Translations under genes and position numbers: made by a program
Shown here: positions 42,102 through 63,951 of the stretch, in pieces
Layout: each line of letters opens with the position of its first letter
How positions within the stretch are numbered: position 1 is the first letter of the stretch
Notes under the pieces: model-generated
What the model was told of the DNA's origin: nothing
The model's database searches: none
What the model saw: only the letters and a program-made list of their open reading frames with translations
Assembly: GCA_009103225.1 (NCBI GenBank)
Contig: RHPI01001737.1
Coordinates: 435,158 to 499,157, forward strand
DNA from: Chlorokybus atmophyticus
Taxonomy: Eukaryota; Streptophyta; Chlorokybophyceae; Chlorokybales; Chlorokybaceae
DNA: 64,000 bases
Direction: 5' to 3'

Positions 42102-43830
42102 TCAAGCCTCATAGTTCCATGACACAGGAGGGTAGTCACAGCGCATATCCATTGTTTCAAGCATGAGACGCCCTATGCACTCCGCCATTGCGGGAGGAAC
42201 TGCATTCGCTATGGAAACGGCCGAGGTCATCCATGGCACTCCCAGCGCTGTTTGCCACGCAGCAATGCCGCCCCTGGTGCTTGGAAGGCCATAGACCGGG
42301 TACATCTGCTGTGGCGCGTTTGATGTCACGATTGTCTTCTTCGCGCTAGCGGACAGGTGCGGCGATAGCAGTCCAACTGCCTTGCCCGCGTGCGAGCAGC
42401 GTGCTGGTGGGGTAGCTACCACTGGCTGTGTCTCAAACAGACGGTGTCGGAAAGTTGATAGGCCAAACATCGTGCCACAAAGGGACAGATTGGGTCTGAA
42501 TGAGGAAGCTGCTCCTGGCACATTCTCAATCACAAACTTGACCTGGCTTGCAAGCAGCAGACGTCGGACGAGCGGTATCATATCCTGGTGTCTCCAGGAT
42601 GTGCCATGTGCCGCCCGTTGAGGTGCCGGGATAGCACCTGAATAGGCCTGGCATGGTGGACTGGCCCAGATGAGCTCGTACTCGCTCAGCTCTCCTGCAC
42701 TCAGGGTGCATACATCGCGGTGTATGAAGGGCAGCGGGTACTCAGAGGAGGGACTTATGTCCATCCCGGTCACGTCAAAGCCTGCGTGGTATAGACCGAC
42801 ACTGGCACCGCCACCGCCGCAGAATAGGTCGAGTGCCCTTGGTCTGCGTGTGCGTCCCAGCTTGTTGTCAAATGGCGTGTATGTGGTCAAGGCTGGCCGT
42901 GGTGCTGGCCAGGGACTAACAATGATGCCGTCCGGGCTTACTTTGCGACTGACGTTCTCCCCTCCGGCGCGCAGAACATGGCGTGCCCCGTCAACTGATG
43001 TGTACGCGAATACGTTGTGCCCTTTGAAGTTGATGGTTTGTGGTCGATCACCGTCATCGAATACTATACGGTGCTGCCCTGCAAAGACATTTTCCATTGC
43101 ACCATGCATATATGATGCGTCCTCAATCTCGCACGCCACGAAGCGATGCTGACCTGACGCTTGCTTGAATGATTCCACAACGCCCGCATACCATTCCCCA
43201 TCCAGCGGCCAATGCACCATGACACTCACACCGATCAGCTGCTCGCATCCCAACTTAACTGCGTTCCGCAGCCGATGCAGTGCGCTGTCCAACGGTCGAT
43301 GGTCTGCCTCCTCTACAGCGGCCAGGGGATGGAACTGCCCACGCCCACACCGTGCAAGACTGCTCTGAATGCGACAACAGCTTCAACATGCATGAAATAA
43401 GCATACGCCCAACATAACATGCAGTGATACGTCGCGGTCCACTCTTGTGGATTACCTCCACAGCATCCACCACCTGTCCACTAACCACATGTCCCGGTGT
43501 TGTCCATGTGAAGAAGCGCATGGGTTCCCCTCGCCACTCGAAGCATGAGCGCGAGCACGATTCGCACACGCACTGCACGCAATGGAAAAACTCGGGTTCC
43601 TTGCACAGCACTTGGCCGAGGCGGCAGCCAAACACGTCGACATTGTGTGTGGTGTGATGCCAGCAAGCAGCACTAAAACCGTGGCACACTGTCTGCACTC
43701 GCTGGCATTCGGTCAAGTGTGCTCGCATTTGCTGCCTACGGCCATTGGCACATACGTACGCATTGCATTGTGGGCACACCAAGCATGGTCTCCTAGGTGA
43801 GGGTGATTCAACTGCTGCCGCCGACATCAT
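42102..43830 (-). CDS. Zinc-Tudor-C5 cytosine DNA methyltransferase (element 2), intact
   Basis: Two exons, minus strand: 43830-43456 (ATG ATG start) and 43334-42102, about 535 aa. Exon 1 is a Cys/His module: CLVCPQCNAYVC, AACWHHTTHNVDVFGC, PEFFHCVQCVCESC, FEWRGEPMRF. Exon 2 starts with a Tudor-like module (GVSVMVHWPLDGEWYAG, then HRIVFDDGDRPQTINF). The C5-MTase domain follows: ALDLFCGGGGASVGLYHAGF (motif I), IWASPPCQAYSGA (motif IV, catalytic Cys), KFVIENVPGA (motif VI), LCGTMFGLSTFRHRLFET (motif VIII region), and MYPVYGLP with AVPPAMAECIGRLML (motif X). Its style (SPPCQAY, LCGTMFGL, RHRLFET) is typical of phage and bacterial enzymes. Tail-to-tail with the transposase gene, 200 bp apart. Same architecture as the gene at 19.5-21.6 kb, with conserved exon 1 end. 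Confidence 0.9.
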
Positions 43831-43959
43831 GCAAAATAGGAATCGGCACGGCTGCCCACAAACTGAGCGAGACTTTAGGGTATGGGCATCAATTTAGGGT
43901 TGCCAGCTTACGAACCCTAAATGGGTCAAACTTCAAGTGAAGCACGACTGTACCTTATA

Positions 43960-44060
43960 CGCTATTGCAGTACCATGCATGGTACTACATCAACATGAAT
44001 GGTACTCTATCTGTTAATGGTACTACAGTACAAGGATACTCGCATACTACCACGATCGTA
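43960..44060. repeat. GTACCAT palindrome cluster
   Basis: GTACCATGCATGGTAC and three further ATGGTAC words within 80 bp, in the upstream region of the MTase. Same word as at 38411-38603 and 48427-48590. The remaining bases to 44313 contain no gene. Confidence 0.75.
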
Positions 44061-44313
44061 GAGTAATACTGTGCTGTCATGCCATGGAACCCAGAGCGCT
44101 GTCCGAGTTTGTTGCTGTCAACCACGCTCTAAACCAGCGAGGTATGCAAGCCATGCACTGACTCATGCGCCGGGCAGTCATCATACACATGTACAGCCAA
44201 TGCTTCTAACAACAGCAGATCTCTGGTGCACCATGCACCATGCTGCAACTATACATGTACCTACATGGTTCACAGGAAGCCAACACAAAACTACAATACA
44301 TGCACAATTGGCA

Positions 44314-45333
44314 TCAAGGCGGGGGCCAAATCACCGCCGACACGTTGGCGTCTTGCATCAGGCGTGGCGACCAAAACGGGTGAGGTTGCTTGCAGAATGG
44401 ACACGCTTGTAGATTCTTTGATTTATTTGCCACAGTCTTCTGATGTGCTATGATGCAGACATGGCACATCGCTTTCTTGCAACAGGGCGTCTCCCCATCC
44501 GCTGGGGGGGGGGGGTCTTCCATGCGACAAATCAGCACACATGGTGCACGCGGGTGTGCAAGCTGCCTCTGCCACCAAACTCTGTTATCGCGTCGCAGGC
44601 GTAGCGACTCCCATCTGAATGGCGCAGCATAACGCTCCACTGCCTGCTCGATCACCTGACGCCCATCTGCCGCCATACACCACCTGCTGGTCTTGGTGGT
44701 CTCGTCCAGCATGCGTTCATCCAGGCCCTCGACATGGCTGTCGTCACTCGTGTACTCCCCCGCATCGTCATTTTCTTCGAGCTTCCACAGAATCAGCTCG
44801 ACGTGCCGTATGACATACAGCCACTGCCAGCCAAAGCATGCCAAGTACAGCTCGAATGGTTTTACTTGCCACCCAGTATGTTTGCTCAGGTAGTGGCACA
44901 CATCTCGACCCGCATTAGTCGACATCGACAGGTACATCTGCTGCAGCAGGTCGAAGTTCTGCTCCGCAGATAGCTCTTGCACATTGCCGGGGTGCTGCGG
45001 CAGCAACAACACCATCATATCGAGGACGGCGAGGGGCAACAACGTACTACGGATGGCCATATCGTGTATGGGTTCCAACCACGGCCAATCCCCAGAGGTC
45101 TGTTTAGACCGCATTCTCCGCGTTTGCTCCCACTTATTGCAAACTTTCGTCACCCACCTCGAGGCATGCCGCATGCGGTGATGCAGCGCGTCTTGGGCGT
45201 ACTGTAGGGTGATCAACTCCTTTGCACTACGAGTCAGCCCCCCAAAGCGTCTGCGCGTCGGTGCTTTGAGCTTAGGCAGCTCGTGCCGCACCGGCTGTCT
45301 CTCTGGACGATGCTGAGCAGCCACTTGACGCTG
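44314..45333 (-). CDS. RING-like zinc finger protein (about 335 aa), element 2
   Basis: One long minus-strand frame. An acceptor-like TTTACAG precedes codon 1 of the frame near 45333, and the first in-frame ATG is well inside, so an upstream exon is likely. The N-terminal 250 residues are mostly helical (LLPLAVLDMMVLLLPQHPG, FDLLQQMYLSMSTNAGRD) and unrecognised. The C-terminus has a cysteine cluster CVLIC, PCCKKAMCHVC, ACPFC, spaced like a degenerate RING or related treble-clef finger. RING proteins are usually ubiquitin E3 ligases. The protein lies in the same orientation as, and just downstream of, the OTU gene, so the pair could act on host ubiquitin; this is inference. The usual RING histidine is not obvious. 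Confidence 0.5.
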   Translation of the reverse strand, partial: QRQVAAQHRPERQPVRHELPKLKAPTRRRFGGLTRSAKELITLQYAQDALHHRMRHASRWVTKVCNKWEQTRRMRSKQTSGDWPWLEPIHDMAIRSTLLPLAVLDMMVLLLPQHPGNVQELSAEQNFDLLQQMYLSMSTNAGRDVCHYLSKHTGWQVKPFELYLACFGWQWLYVIRHVELILWKLEENDDAGEYTSDDSHVEGLDERMLDETTKTSRWCMAADGRQVIEQAVERYAAPFRWESLRLRRDNRVWWQRQLAHPRAPCVLICRMEDPPPPADGETPCCKKAMCHVCIIAHQKTVANKSKNLQACPFCKQPHPFWSPRLMQDANVSAVIWPPP

Positions 45334-45382
45334 TAAACCCGCCTGTGCCTACTCAGGACACACAGTCAGCCCCAGTGAGGCT

Positions 45383-48165
45383 TCAAGGCGCTGTGCTTCT
45401 TCTAATGTTGTAACGATGCCTCACCTTTCCTTTTTTGGTCCTGTCAGCGTCCTTTGTTCCAACAACCTTCTTCTTTTTTTTTTGGTCACCCTGCACATCC
45501 TGGCAGGCGCTCTCCGTGGCACTGTCACTCAGAGGAGGTAAGGCGTTATCTTCTTGCTCCACAGCCTTGCGCTTGTTGGTTGCCTCCCGTTCCTCCACGA
45601 CCTCATGTTGCTTCATGAGGTCGAGCATGAAGCCTTTGTCTTTCAGCGCAGCTTTCAGGACACCTCGATCAATCTCTTTACCAACAAGACAGGCTGGGAT
45701 CAATGTGGCAAGCTTAGAGGGAGAGGGCGAGCTACAGCTGCTTCTTGATGGAGATGCCTCCGGATGGTCAGAGTGCGGTGGCAAGTGAGTCTCCGCGGCA
45801 GGAAGGGAGGGTGCTGAATTGGGATTGCGAGCATGTGGCTGTGGTTGAGGGGAGGCAGGATGTGCAGAACACTCGGCTACTTCTTGCCTAGCACACGAAG
45901 GCGAGGCCTGAGGCGTTGGCGCAGCACTCTGGGTCACAGCCGGTGGTAGCGGGGAATTGGCAACGCCATTCCGCCACTCTCCGATCAGGTGTGTTACCTC
46001 CGGTGGCACTTCATGCATAGGCCACGACCACTGTTCGGTGCTTGCAGGCTTGAGGAGCCAAAAGTGTGCTTCTGGCTCATCAGGAGCAGTGTTGCCCACC
46101 ACCAGGACTGAGTTGGGGGCTTCTTTATTTTCAACCCAAACTGCGCTGCCGGTCCGTGGCACCCACTCCCCATGCTCGCGCTGAACGGTCACGCAGCCAA
46201 TCAACAAGCCCAGCTTGTTGGCAAACATGGTCATCTGCAGGTGCTCGACGTACACATCTTTTCTCCGCACGATCTGTCGCACCTTGGCCATGGCTAGGTC
46301 AATGTTGCAGTTGATATCAGCCAACATGGTCGCAGGCAGTTTGTCGTAATACTGCGCCATCTCTCCCGCGGCACCAGTGGCTCTGCAGAAGTCTAGGATT
46401 CTGCTCGCCACGCCTGCATCGACAGCCTTGGCGGTGATTTTGCGGAGAGTGTGCCCCCTGCCGTCGTCGTCCATGGTGTCAAGCATGGCCCAAAATCTGC
46501 TCGAGCTGGGGCACTTGTGATCATCCAGGACACTTTGCGCTATGGATGGCTTGGCGCGAAATACACAATGGTAGAAGCAGTTACCATCCGTTAGCGCATT
46601 GAAGTGGTCCCATGAGGCGAGCTGGCCACCTAGCATGACTGATGGCCGTATGCGGGTTGCGGCCAGCTCCTCTGATGACTCGCTGGCAGGTGGTGACCCC
46701 TGCTGCATGCGCATACAGCACTCACATGGTGTGTCCAACTGTGGACGGCAAGAGTCACAGTGACTGATAAAGTACCTGAGTTTGGGGCAGACTGCCGGCT
46801 TCAACTTGCAGCGGGTGGGGTAAGGTAGGTGCAGAAGCCACATCGGTTGTTGCATTGTGCTGTGGTCTCGCCGGTGGCGGCAAGAAGGATTGTTGCCCCG
46901 CAATCACCGGTGCTGCTCGTGGAGGAGATGGCAGTGCACGAAGGACTGGTGCCGCGGAAGGTGGTTGCGCTCTGGCTGGGAGGGGAGCAGGAGCTGCAGG
47001 TGAGACCACTTGTGCATGCAGCAAGGGGGGCTGTATACAGGACCCAGGATAAGATGGCTCACAATGTTGCAAAGGACGAATATAAGCTTATGCAGTGCCT
47101 GACGCATTGTTACCAAGGCACGAGCATAAAAGACAGCGACTTACCTCAATGGCCCGTGGGCTGCATGGAGCAGGGGAAGCCATGGGGGCTGACAAGGTGG
47201 TATTGGCTGCACTCTCCCCGCCACCCTCGATGGCAGACTCGTCACGGAGCTCTTGAGCCATGGGCACATCATGCGCCACTGCCTCAATGGACATGTCGGG
47301 ATTCAACAGGCCAACATGCATGTTAAACTGATGCCGCATTGCCGCCGCGCCCATCAGCAAGTGGGATTGAAGGACCAGTTGATGGGATTGAATCCAGGCT
47401 TGCATAGGAGCTCCAACAGGACTTAGTGCACTGTGGTGCTGTCAACCAATCACATGTGGGTTAGCTGCATGCTTGCGACACTGCAATTGCAATAGTCAAC
47501 TGCGTCACACCGTCATCAGTTGGTTGCTTCGAACAGTCACCTGCGGCATTGCTGGTTGATGCACGAATGATTGCATGGACTGCGTCATTGCTGGTTGATG
47601 CACTATTGGTTGAATGCCGGACGAATGGCCACGCGCTCCTGTGCTCAAACCCAGCCTACTTCGTTCGGCACGCGCGCGCGACTTCGCACGCTCACGCACA
47701 TCCTAGCATGCAAAGGTAGGCATGCATTGGAGCCGACATTGCAGTCAACATGCACAGCGAGATTGGCAACAACATACCGCCGCCCAGCTCTGTCTATCTG
47801 CTCTTGCTTCCGCAATGTCGGCTTGACTGTAGGGTGGGTATGGGTGAATAGTGGAGGCCTGCAGCCACGCTACATATATCACATGGACTGCGCTAAAAAA
47901 CAAATTGCTCTTGCAAGGAAATGCATGTGACTGTTGAGCGTACCTCTGCATTCCTTTGTGCTTGTTCCCACAGCCGCAACTGGTCCCGCATGGTTCTGAC
48001 AAGGGGCTCCAAGGACTGCAGCTCCTGATCCACTCCCTGTTGCAGAAAGCGAGCCACCAAGCAGCTCTCTGTGTGAAGATGGTCTTTAATGGCTTGCCTG
48101 CTGGTTTGTCCAATGTTGGTGATGCATGTTGGACAGCCCCATTGCTGACGCCTGCCATGATCCAT
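45383..48165 (-). CDS. OTU-like cysteine protease with N-terminal C2HC finger and Pro-rich linker, element 2
   Basis: Multi-exon, minus strand. First exon from ATG 48165: MDHGRRQQWGCPTC, with His and Cys downstream (possible C2HC finger), then a coiled coil (LQSLEPLVRTMRDQLRLWEQ). Middle exons (about 47830-47770, 47700-47540, 47405-47145, 47030-46776) are Ala/Pro/Gln-rich linkers. The last exon 46738-45383 (451 aa) contains the OTU signature ALTDGNCFYHCVF (catalytic Cys after D-G-N), a helical body (KITAKAVDAGVASRILDFC), MFANKLGLLIGCV and EPEAHFWLLKP with the catalytic His near its usual place. The C-terminus is Lys-rich (KKKKKVVGTK), a likely nuclear signal. OTU enzymes remove ubiquitin. Fusion of a zinc finger/coiled coil to OTU in a transposon setting is uncommon. 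Exon borders in the middle are approximate. Confidence 0.65.
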
Positions 48166-48426
48166 GACGTGGCGACCGGTAGTAGCTGGCTTCGCTGCTT
48201 GAACTCTTACGACCACAACTTCTCGCAAGATGTGCCACGCCGCCGCCGCCGCCGCCGCCGCCTCCTCCGACTCCTGGTCCTCCGCCTCCTAGTCGAACCC
48301 AGGCCCATCAAGCCTGACATTCGACCCGTCATCGACCTGGTGCCCCTGCGTGCCATCATCCGGCCATCAATGAAGCGTGTTTGGGTGAGTGCATGCTAAC
48401 TCCCATTTGGGCTGATCGAGCAATGC

Positions 48427-48590
48427 CTCTGTCGTACCATGGATGGTACGACAGAGCCATTGTACGGCAATCGCTGGGGTTGGACGAGAGATGCCTCTGT
48501 CGTACCATAAATGTTACGACACAACCATTGGTAACAATGGTTGTACGAAGCATGCATGGCACGAATGCATAAGTCGTACCATCAACCATA
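48427..48590. repeat. GTCGTACCAT palindrome cluster
   Basis: 48427-48440 pairs perfectly (14 bp) with 48443-48456, loop GG; a second, imperfect copy is at about 48496-48520, and further ACCATTGGTAACAATGGT and GTCGTACCAT words follow. Same core word as the clusters at 38.4-38.6 and 43.96-44.06 kb. Just beyond (48605-48630) CGCACTA and TAGTGCG form an inverted pair. Confidence 0.8.
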
Positions 48591-48764
48591 GGAGCAAGGA
48601 CGCACTACAAGTGCGACTCTAGTGCGGGACTCTAGACGTTCAAAACCGCCTCATTTTCGTTTTCGCGCCTCATACATTCGGGCGGGCCAACCGGCGGCGG
48701 CAGCGTTGGAGGCGGCAGCGCCACTTACAGCTAAACAGGCGGCACCCGACTATCAGTTGGAGAG

Positions 48765-50086
48765 ATGCCTCGTGGTCCATCCGTAAGTGCACCTCGTCGT
48801 GGAGGTCGGCGCCAGTTGTCCACATTGCCCCCAGTGTTCAACCAGGCAACCGTCGCCAACCAATCGCAGCAAGACCCCGCGCTAACGCCCAGCACATCAC
48901 AACAACTCCACCTGACACCGCAGTCGCAAGGGCAAGCTAGACTGCATGCGTTCTTGATGCACTGTGCACGTTGCTTCTTGCTCAACTTCTAACTTGGATG
49001 CTTGCTTCTATCATGACTAGCACAGTGACTCACTGCATGCGTTCTGGATACACTGTGCACGTTGTTCTTCTTTTGCAACTGTGAGGGTTGCATCTTTCAT
49101 GGCTGGCAGCATGACTCATGTGGTTGTGCTTGCAGAGGGTCGATTGGAACCCCCAACCCAAACGCATTTGGCCGTGACGTGGCAACCTCGGCCGTCAGCA
49201 ACCCTTCCCCAAGCAAGTGGAAGATTGGCAACGAGGTAAGCACTGTGTGACACTGTGACACTGTGTGTATGTGTGTAACGGATTGTTCTTCTGTGGACAG
49301 CATTTGCGAGATGCCGTCGTTGAAATCATAAACGGCCACTGGGTAGAGAGCCACGTTTATCCCAAGGAGGACACTATTCGTAACGTCATGTGTCAGGTGC
49401 TGTGAATGCTTCATGACCGCACTGCACCGTGACACTGACCAACCTGCCCGTGACAGGTAGTTGGCTTCGACCATGACGACGAGGCCGATGCGGCCAAGTT
49501 CTATGAGGTGTACTGGACTCCCAAGGAGTGCCCCTTCCACTGGAGTGTCGCCCTGAAGAAAGCTACGCAGGTCCGGTCTGAGAACGTCACCAAGATCAAG
49601 CATGTCCTTGAGAAGGAGTACAAGTGGACACTGTTTAACAGCAACAAGCGCAAGTGAGTTGGGTCCCTCACCACCATGTCTGCTATGCAACACTGCCTTC
49701 TTACTCAGCCTCCATACACACGTACTCATCTCGCCTATTGTAACCGATTCAATCAGGCACATCGACGCCCTAATGGACCCCGAGACCCAAAAAGCCCAGA
49801 TGCGCAACGCGCTCCAAAGTAAGTCACAGGCACTATTCTAGCCTGGTGCAGGCTCAACTTGAACTATCTATTTCGTGACTAATGCCTTGTCGGTATGACT
49901 GTCGCAGACAAGTCATGGCGGAGATTTGAGGTGACCGACACTGCAGACCCGGAGCGGAGGAGATACATCCATGAATGGGGCAATCCCATAATCTGGCAAA
50001 TGATCGTGCAATGCTGGTCTTACGCCGTCACTACACCTGGTCGCCGGCAGCTGACAGTCAACCACTTCTTTGTGTGCTATCCATGA
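48765..50086 (+). CDS. Unrecognised six-exon gene (about 266 aa)
   Basis: Exons: 48765-48931 (MPRGPSVSAPRRGGRRQLST, probably ending at a GC donor), 49136-49235 (GSIGTPNPNAFGRDVATSAV), 49301-49396 (HLRDAVVEIINGHWVESHVY), 49457-49653 (VVGFDHDDEADAAKFYEVYW, ending NSNKRK), 49757-49818 (HIDALMDPETQKAQMRN), 49908-50086 (KSWRRFEVTDTADPERRRYI, ending NHFFVCYP). Frames join cleanly and introns are 50-205 bp. A basic N-terminus is followed by a compact alpha/beta-looking domain rich in Trp and charged residues (EVYWTPKECPFHWSVALKKA). No family recognised. It could be a host gene or the last gene of element 2; the GTACCAT repeats lie just before it. Confidence 0.65.
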
Positions 50087-52068
50087 ATTAGATTTTACTC
50101 CACCCTCATCCTCAATGTTGGACTCCTCATCACTCAACAACTCCACCTGCGAAGAAGAGTCTTCGACAAGGCCCTCTTCGGATTGATCATTCTTGTGGAC
50201 ACTCCACTCTTCGAGGGCACCTTCGATGGGCATGAGTGCCAGTCCTCTAAATCCGGTGGGCATGAACTCGCATGCAACTCGCTTCTGCCTCAAGCAAACT
50301 CAGCTGATGGGTTGGATGCAAGTGAAAGATGCGTGTTTCCTTGCAAAAAGGTAGTATGAGATGACTACATTTTTACTTATAATCAGCCGGTCACTCATGT
50401 TAAACAGTCCTAACTCAATCCTTACTTAATGTACATACCAAGGCAGCCCATACGGCGCATCAAATGTGCAACAGTAACACACGCGCCTTCATGCACAGCA
50501 ACGCACAGCAATGAACGCGTGCACACACTCTATACACATGTAAGCATGTGCACAAGCATCCGCTCAATAAGGAAACCTTTTTCCAAAGGCGTTGCTTGCA
50601 CTCTGGTATGGTCATGCATCAAATCAAACCAGGAAACAAGCTAGCAAATCCTAACATATGACCATAAAGGTATGGCCCAACCAACTCTTCAATTACTATA
50701 ACTGTCGGTTTGCATTAGAATAGTAACAGTCATGATAGCGTTAATAGGTAACGGTAGACGGTTAGGAAAGGCTTATTAAAACTCATCCTCTTTAAGTAAA
50801 CTTCAAGATGCATTTGTTTACGCCAACCCACAGCCAAACCGTTTACTTCCACTGTAAGTTATAGCTTCCAAAAGTCACGACTTATAAATAGATGCGCGGG
50901 ATACCATAATGACCCAAATATGCTGTCAGCTCGATATCTGATTGTAGACATGCAATGAACACACCTCCCTCACGTTCATGAGGACGGCAACATGAGTTCT
51001 ACAGCAAAACCCAACACATAAACCCTGTTAATTGGCTATGAGTTGAAGTCCCAAGTCTATTCATGTTGCTTGCCCAAAAGACACAATGCACACGATACTA
51101 CATGCTCGCGTGATGACACCTCCCTTCGTTAAATGCAAGCCCAATTAACATAATGTATAGTGAGAGGCACTGTGTTTATGTTGATTTGATATCTGATAGA
51201 TATATTGTAGTGTATAACATCATTGTAATAAGACTGTTACATGTGTAATGTCGAGGTCATGTACGTATATTGCGTAAATTTGACAGCTTAGGCAAAATAT
51301 GTAACACACAACTTGTATGTTTCAGTATAATATGTATGTATTAAACGTTGTATTTATCTCATGTATACACATACTCTGTCACATGATATAACATATATAA
51401 TGTATACTATATATAACGCATACGAGATATTTACGTTTTCGTGTGCTTTAATATGCATGAAGTTCTCTTGCAGGATGCATATAATGGCTATGCATGTTAA
51501 CATTAAAGGTGCGGGGTGTCAATAGTATTTTAACTTGTGCATGTGTTTTCCACAAAGGTATCTTGGAGGTTGTGCGGTAGCTAAAAGTTGCTCCACTTTC
51601 AGATAGGGCCATCACATGATCAGTGCACATCCTTTTATTTTGGGGGGTTTGGTTTTTTTCTTTAGATGCCCAGCTCCCGATCTCAATTGGACACGACGGA
51701 GCCTTTTAGCCTGAGATATTCAGGGGTCTTCATGATAAGTGCACATCAGCGTGCCGCACAGCGAGTGCCTTGACGCACAACGCAGCACAATGGTAAACTC
51801 GGCACCTCGGGCTGGTTGCATGGGGTGAAATTTGAAACTCCAGCTCCAGAGTGCCCGTTTTAAACGCTGCTGCTTTGAGGCAGGCGACAGTCAGCTTTCG
51901 CCGCAAGTGGCCACTGTCGCCGACGACGGCGACGCTGGGGTTAGCAGTTGACGGAGGAGGGGACTTCGTCCTACGCCAATGACACCGCCTGCTGCCCAAG
52001 TCCAGGGTAGTGGACTGCTAGTCAGCAAGTTGTAAGCGGAGGTAGACTGTGGGGCGGCCGCCGCAAGC
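50087..52068. other. AT-rich intergenic region and MOR1-like gene promoter
   Basis: No coding sequence supported. 51130-51450 is strongly AT-rich with many TATATA words; 51640-52068 becomes GC-rich towards the start codon and probably holds the promoter and 5' UTR of the MOR1-like gene. No mobile-element signature was seen here. Confidence 0.6.
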
Positions 52069-63284
<11,216 letters not shown>

Positions 63285-63929
63285 ATTGCCAATTCCCAGC
63301 ATTTCAAGGATAGTGTAGGATTGTAAAGTCTCCCATGTGCTCTTTACCAATCATAAACCTGTAAACCCGCCTTCTGTGCGTGTACCATGGGTAGGCAGCT
63401 CCATATTCTAGCAAATCGTTGCATGTACACTCTGTTGACCATGCTGCAATGATACATGCGCATGCAAGCTTCAGCACTTATTGGAACGCTTAAATTTGAC
63501 ACCGCTAGGCTATGTGGTACTTCTAACTCTACCACTCTAACATGCATACCCCACCACAGCAACAGGCATTGTCGTGATACCTGCCACTGCCGATCGTGTC
63601 AGCCTTGCGCAGGTCAACGTTGACAGCGGCAACGACCAGCAGACTCTCTCCGCCGCCGCTCCCCGATCCTCCCGCCACCAGCAACAGCCGCTACTGCAGT
63701 AACATGGTCGCTATGGCTTGGCTGACGGTATCGCACCCATCCAGCCTGTTAGGCGTCAGGCAGACAGACATCAAGAAACCCACTGACCGGCTGATCGCTG
63801 TCACGTAGGCTCCGTGTGCATGTGTACTTTACAAAGGTGCTTGTGTGCCAGAGTCCTTTGGGGATTCATTGAGAGACCCAAGACTAAACTCCGTGCAGTG
63901 AATACAGTGATGTATTTTGTGCGCAACAG
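63285..63929. other. MOR1-like 3' flank, no further gene seen
   Basis: Contains the 3' UTR (possible polyadenylation around 63345-63365) and a CCGCCGCT-rich stretch near 63645. A short plus frame at 63596-63808 shows no recognisable motif. Confidence 0.5.
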
Positions 63930-63951
63930 CGAGCGAGCGAGCGAGAGCGAG

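Noticed and set aside
9487-48590. CRISPR array made of the repeated palindromes
   Set aside because: Spacing is irregular, the repeats vary in sequence, there are no cas genes, and the genome is eukaryotic.
48605-48630. CACTA...TAGTG pair as both termini of element 2
   Set aside because: The two words lie only 20 bp apart and no matching terminus was found at the left of the transposase gene.
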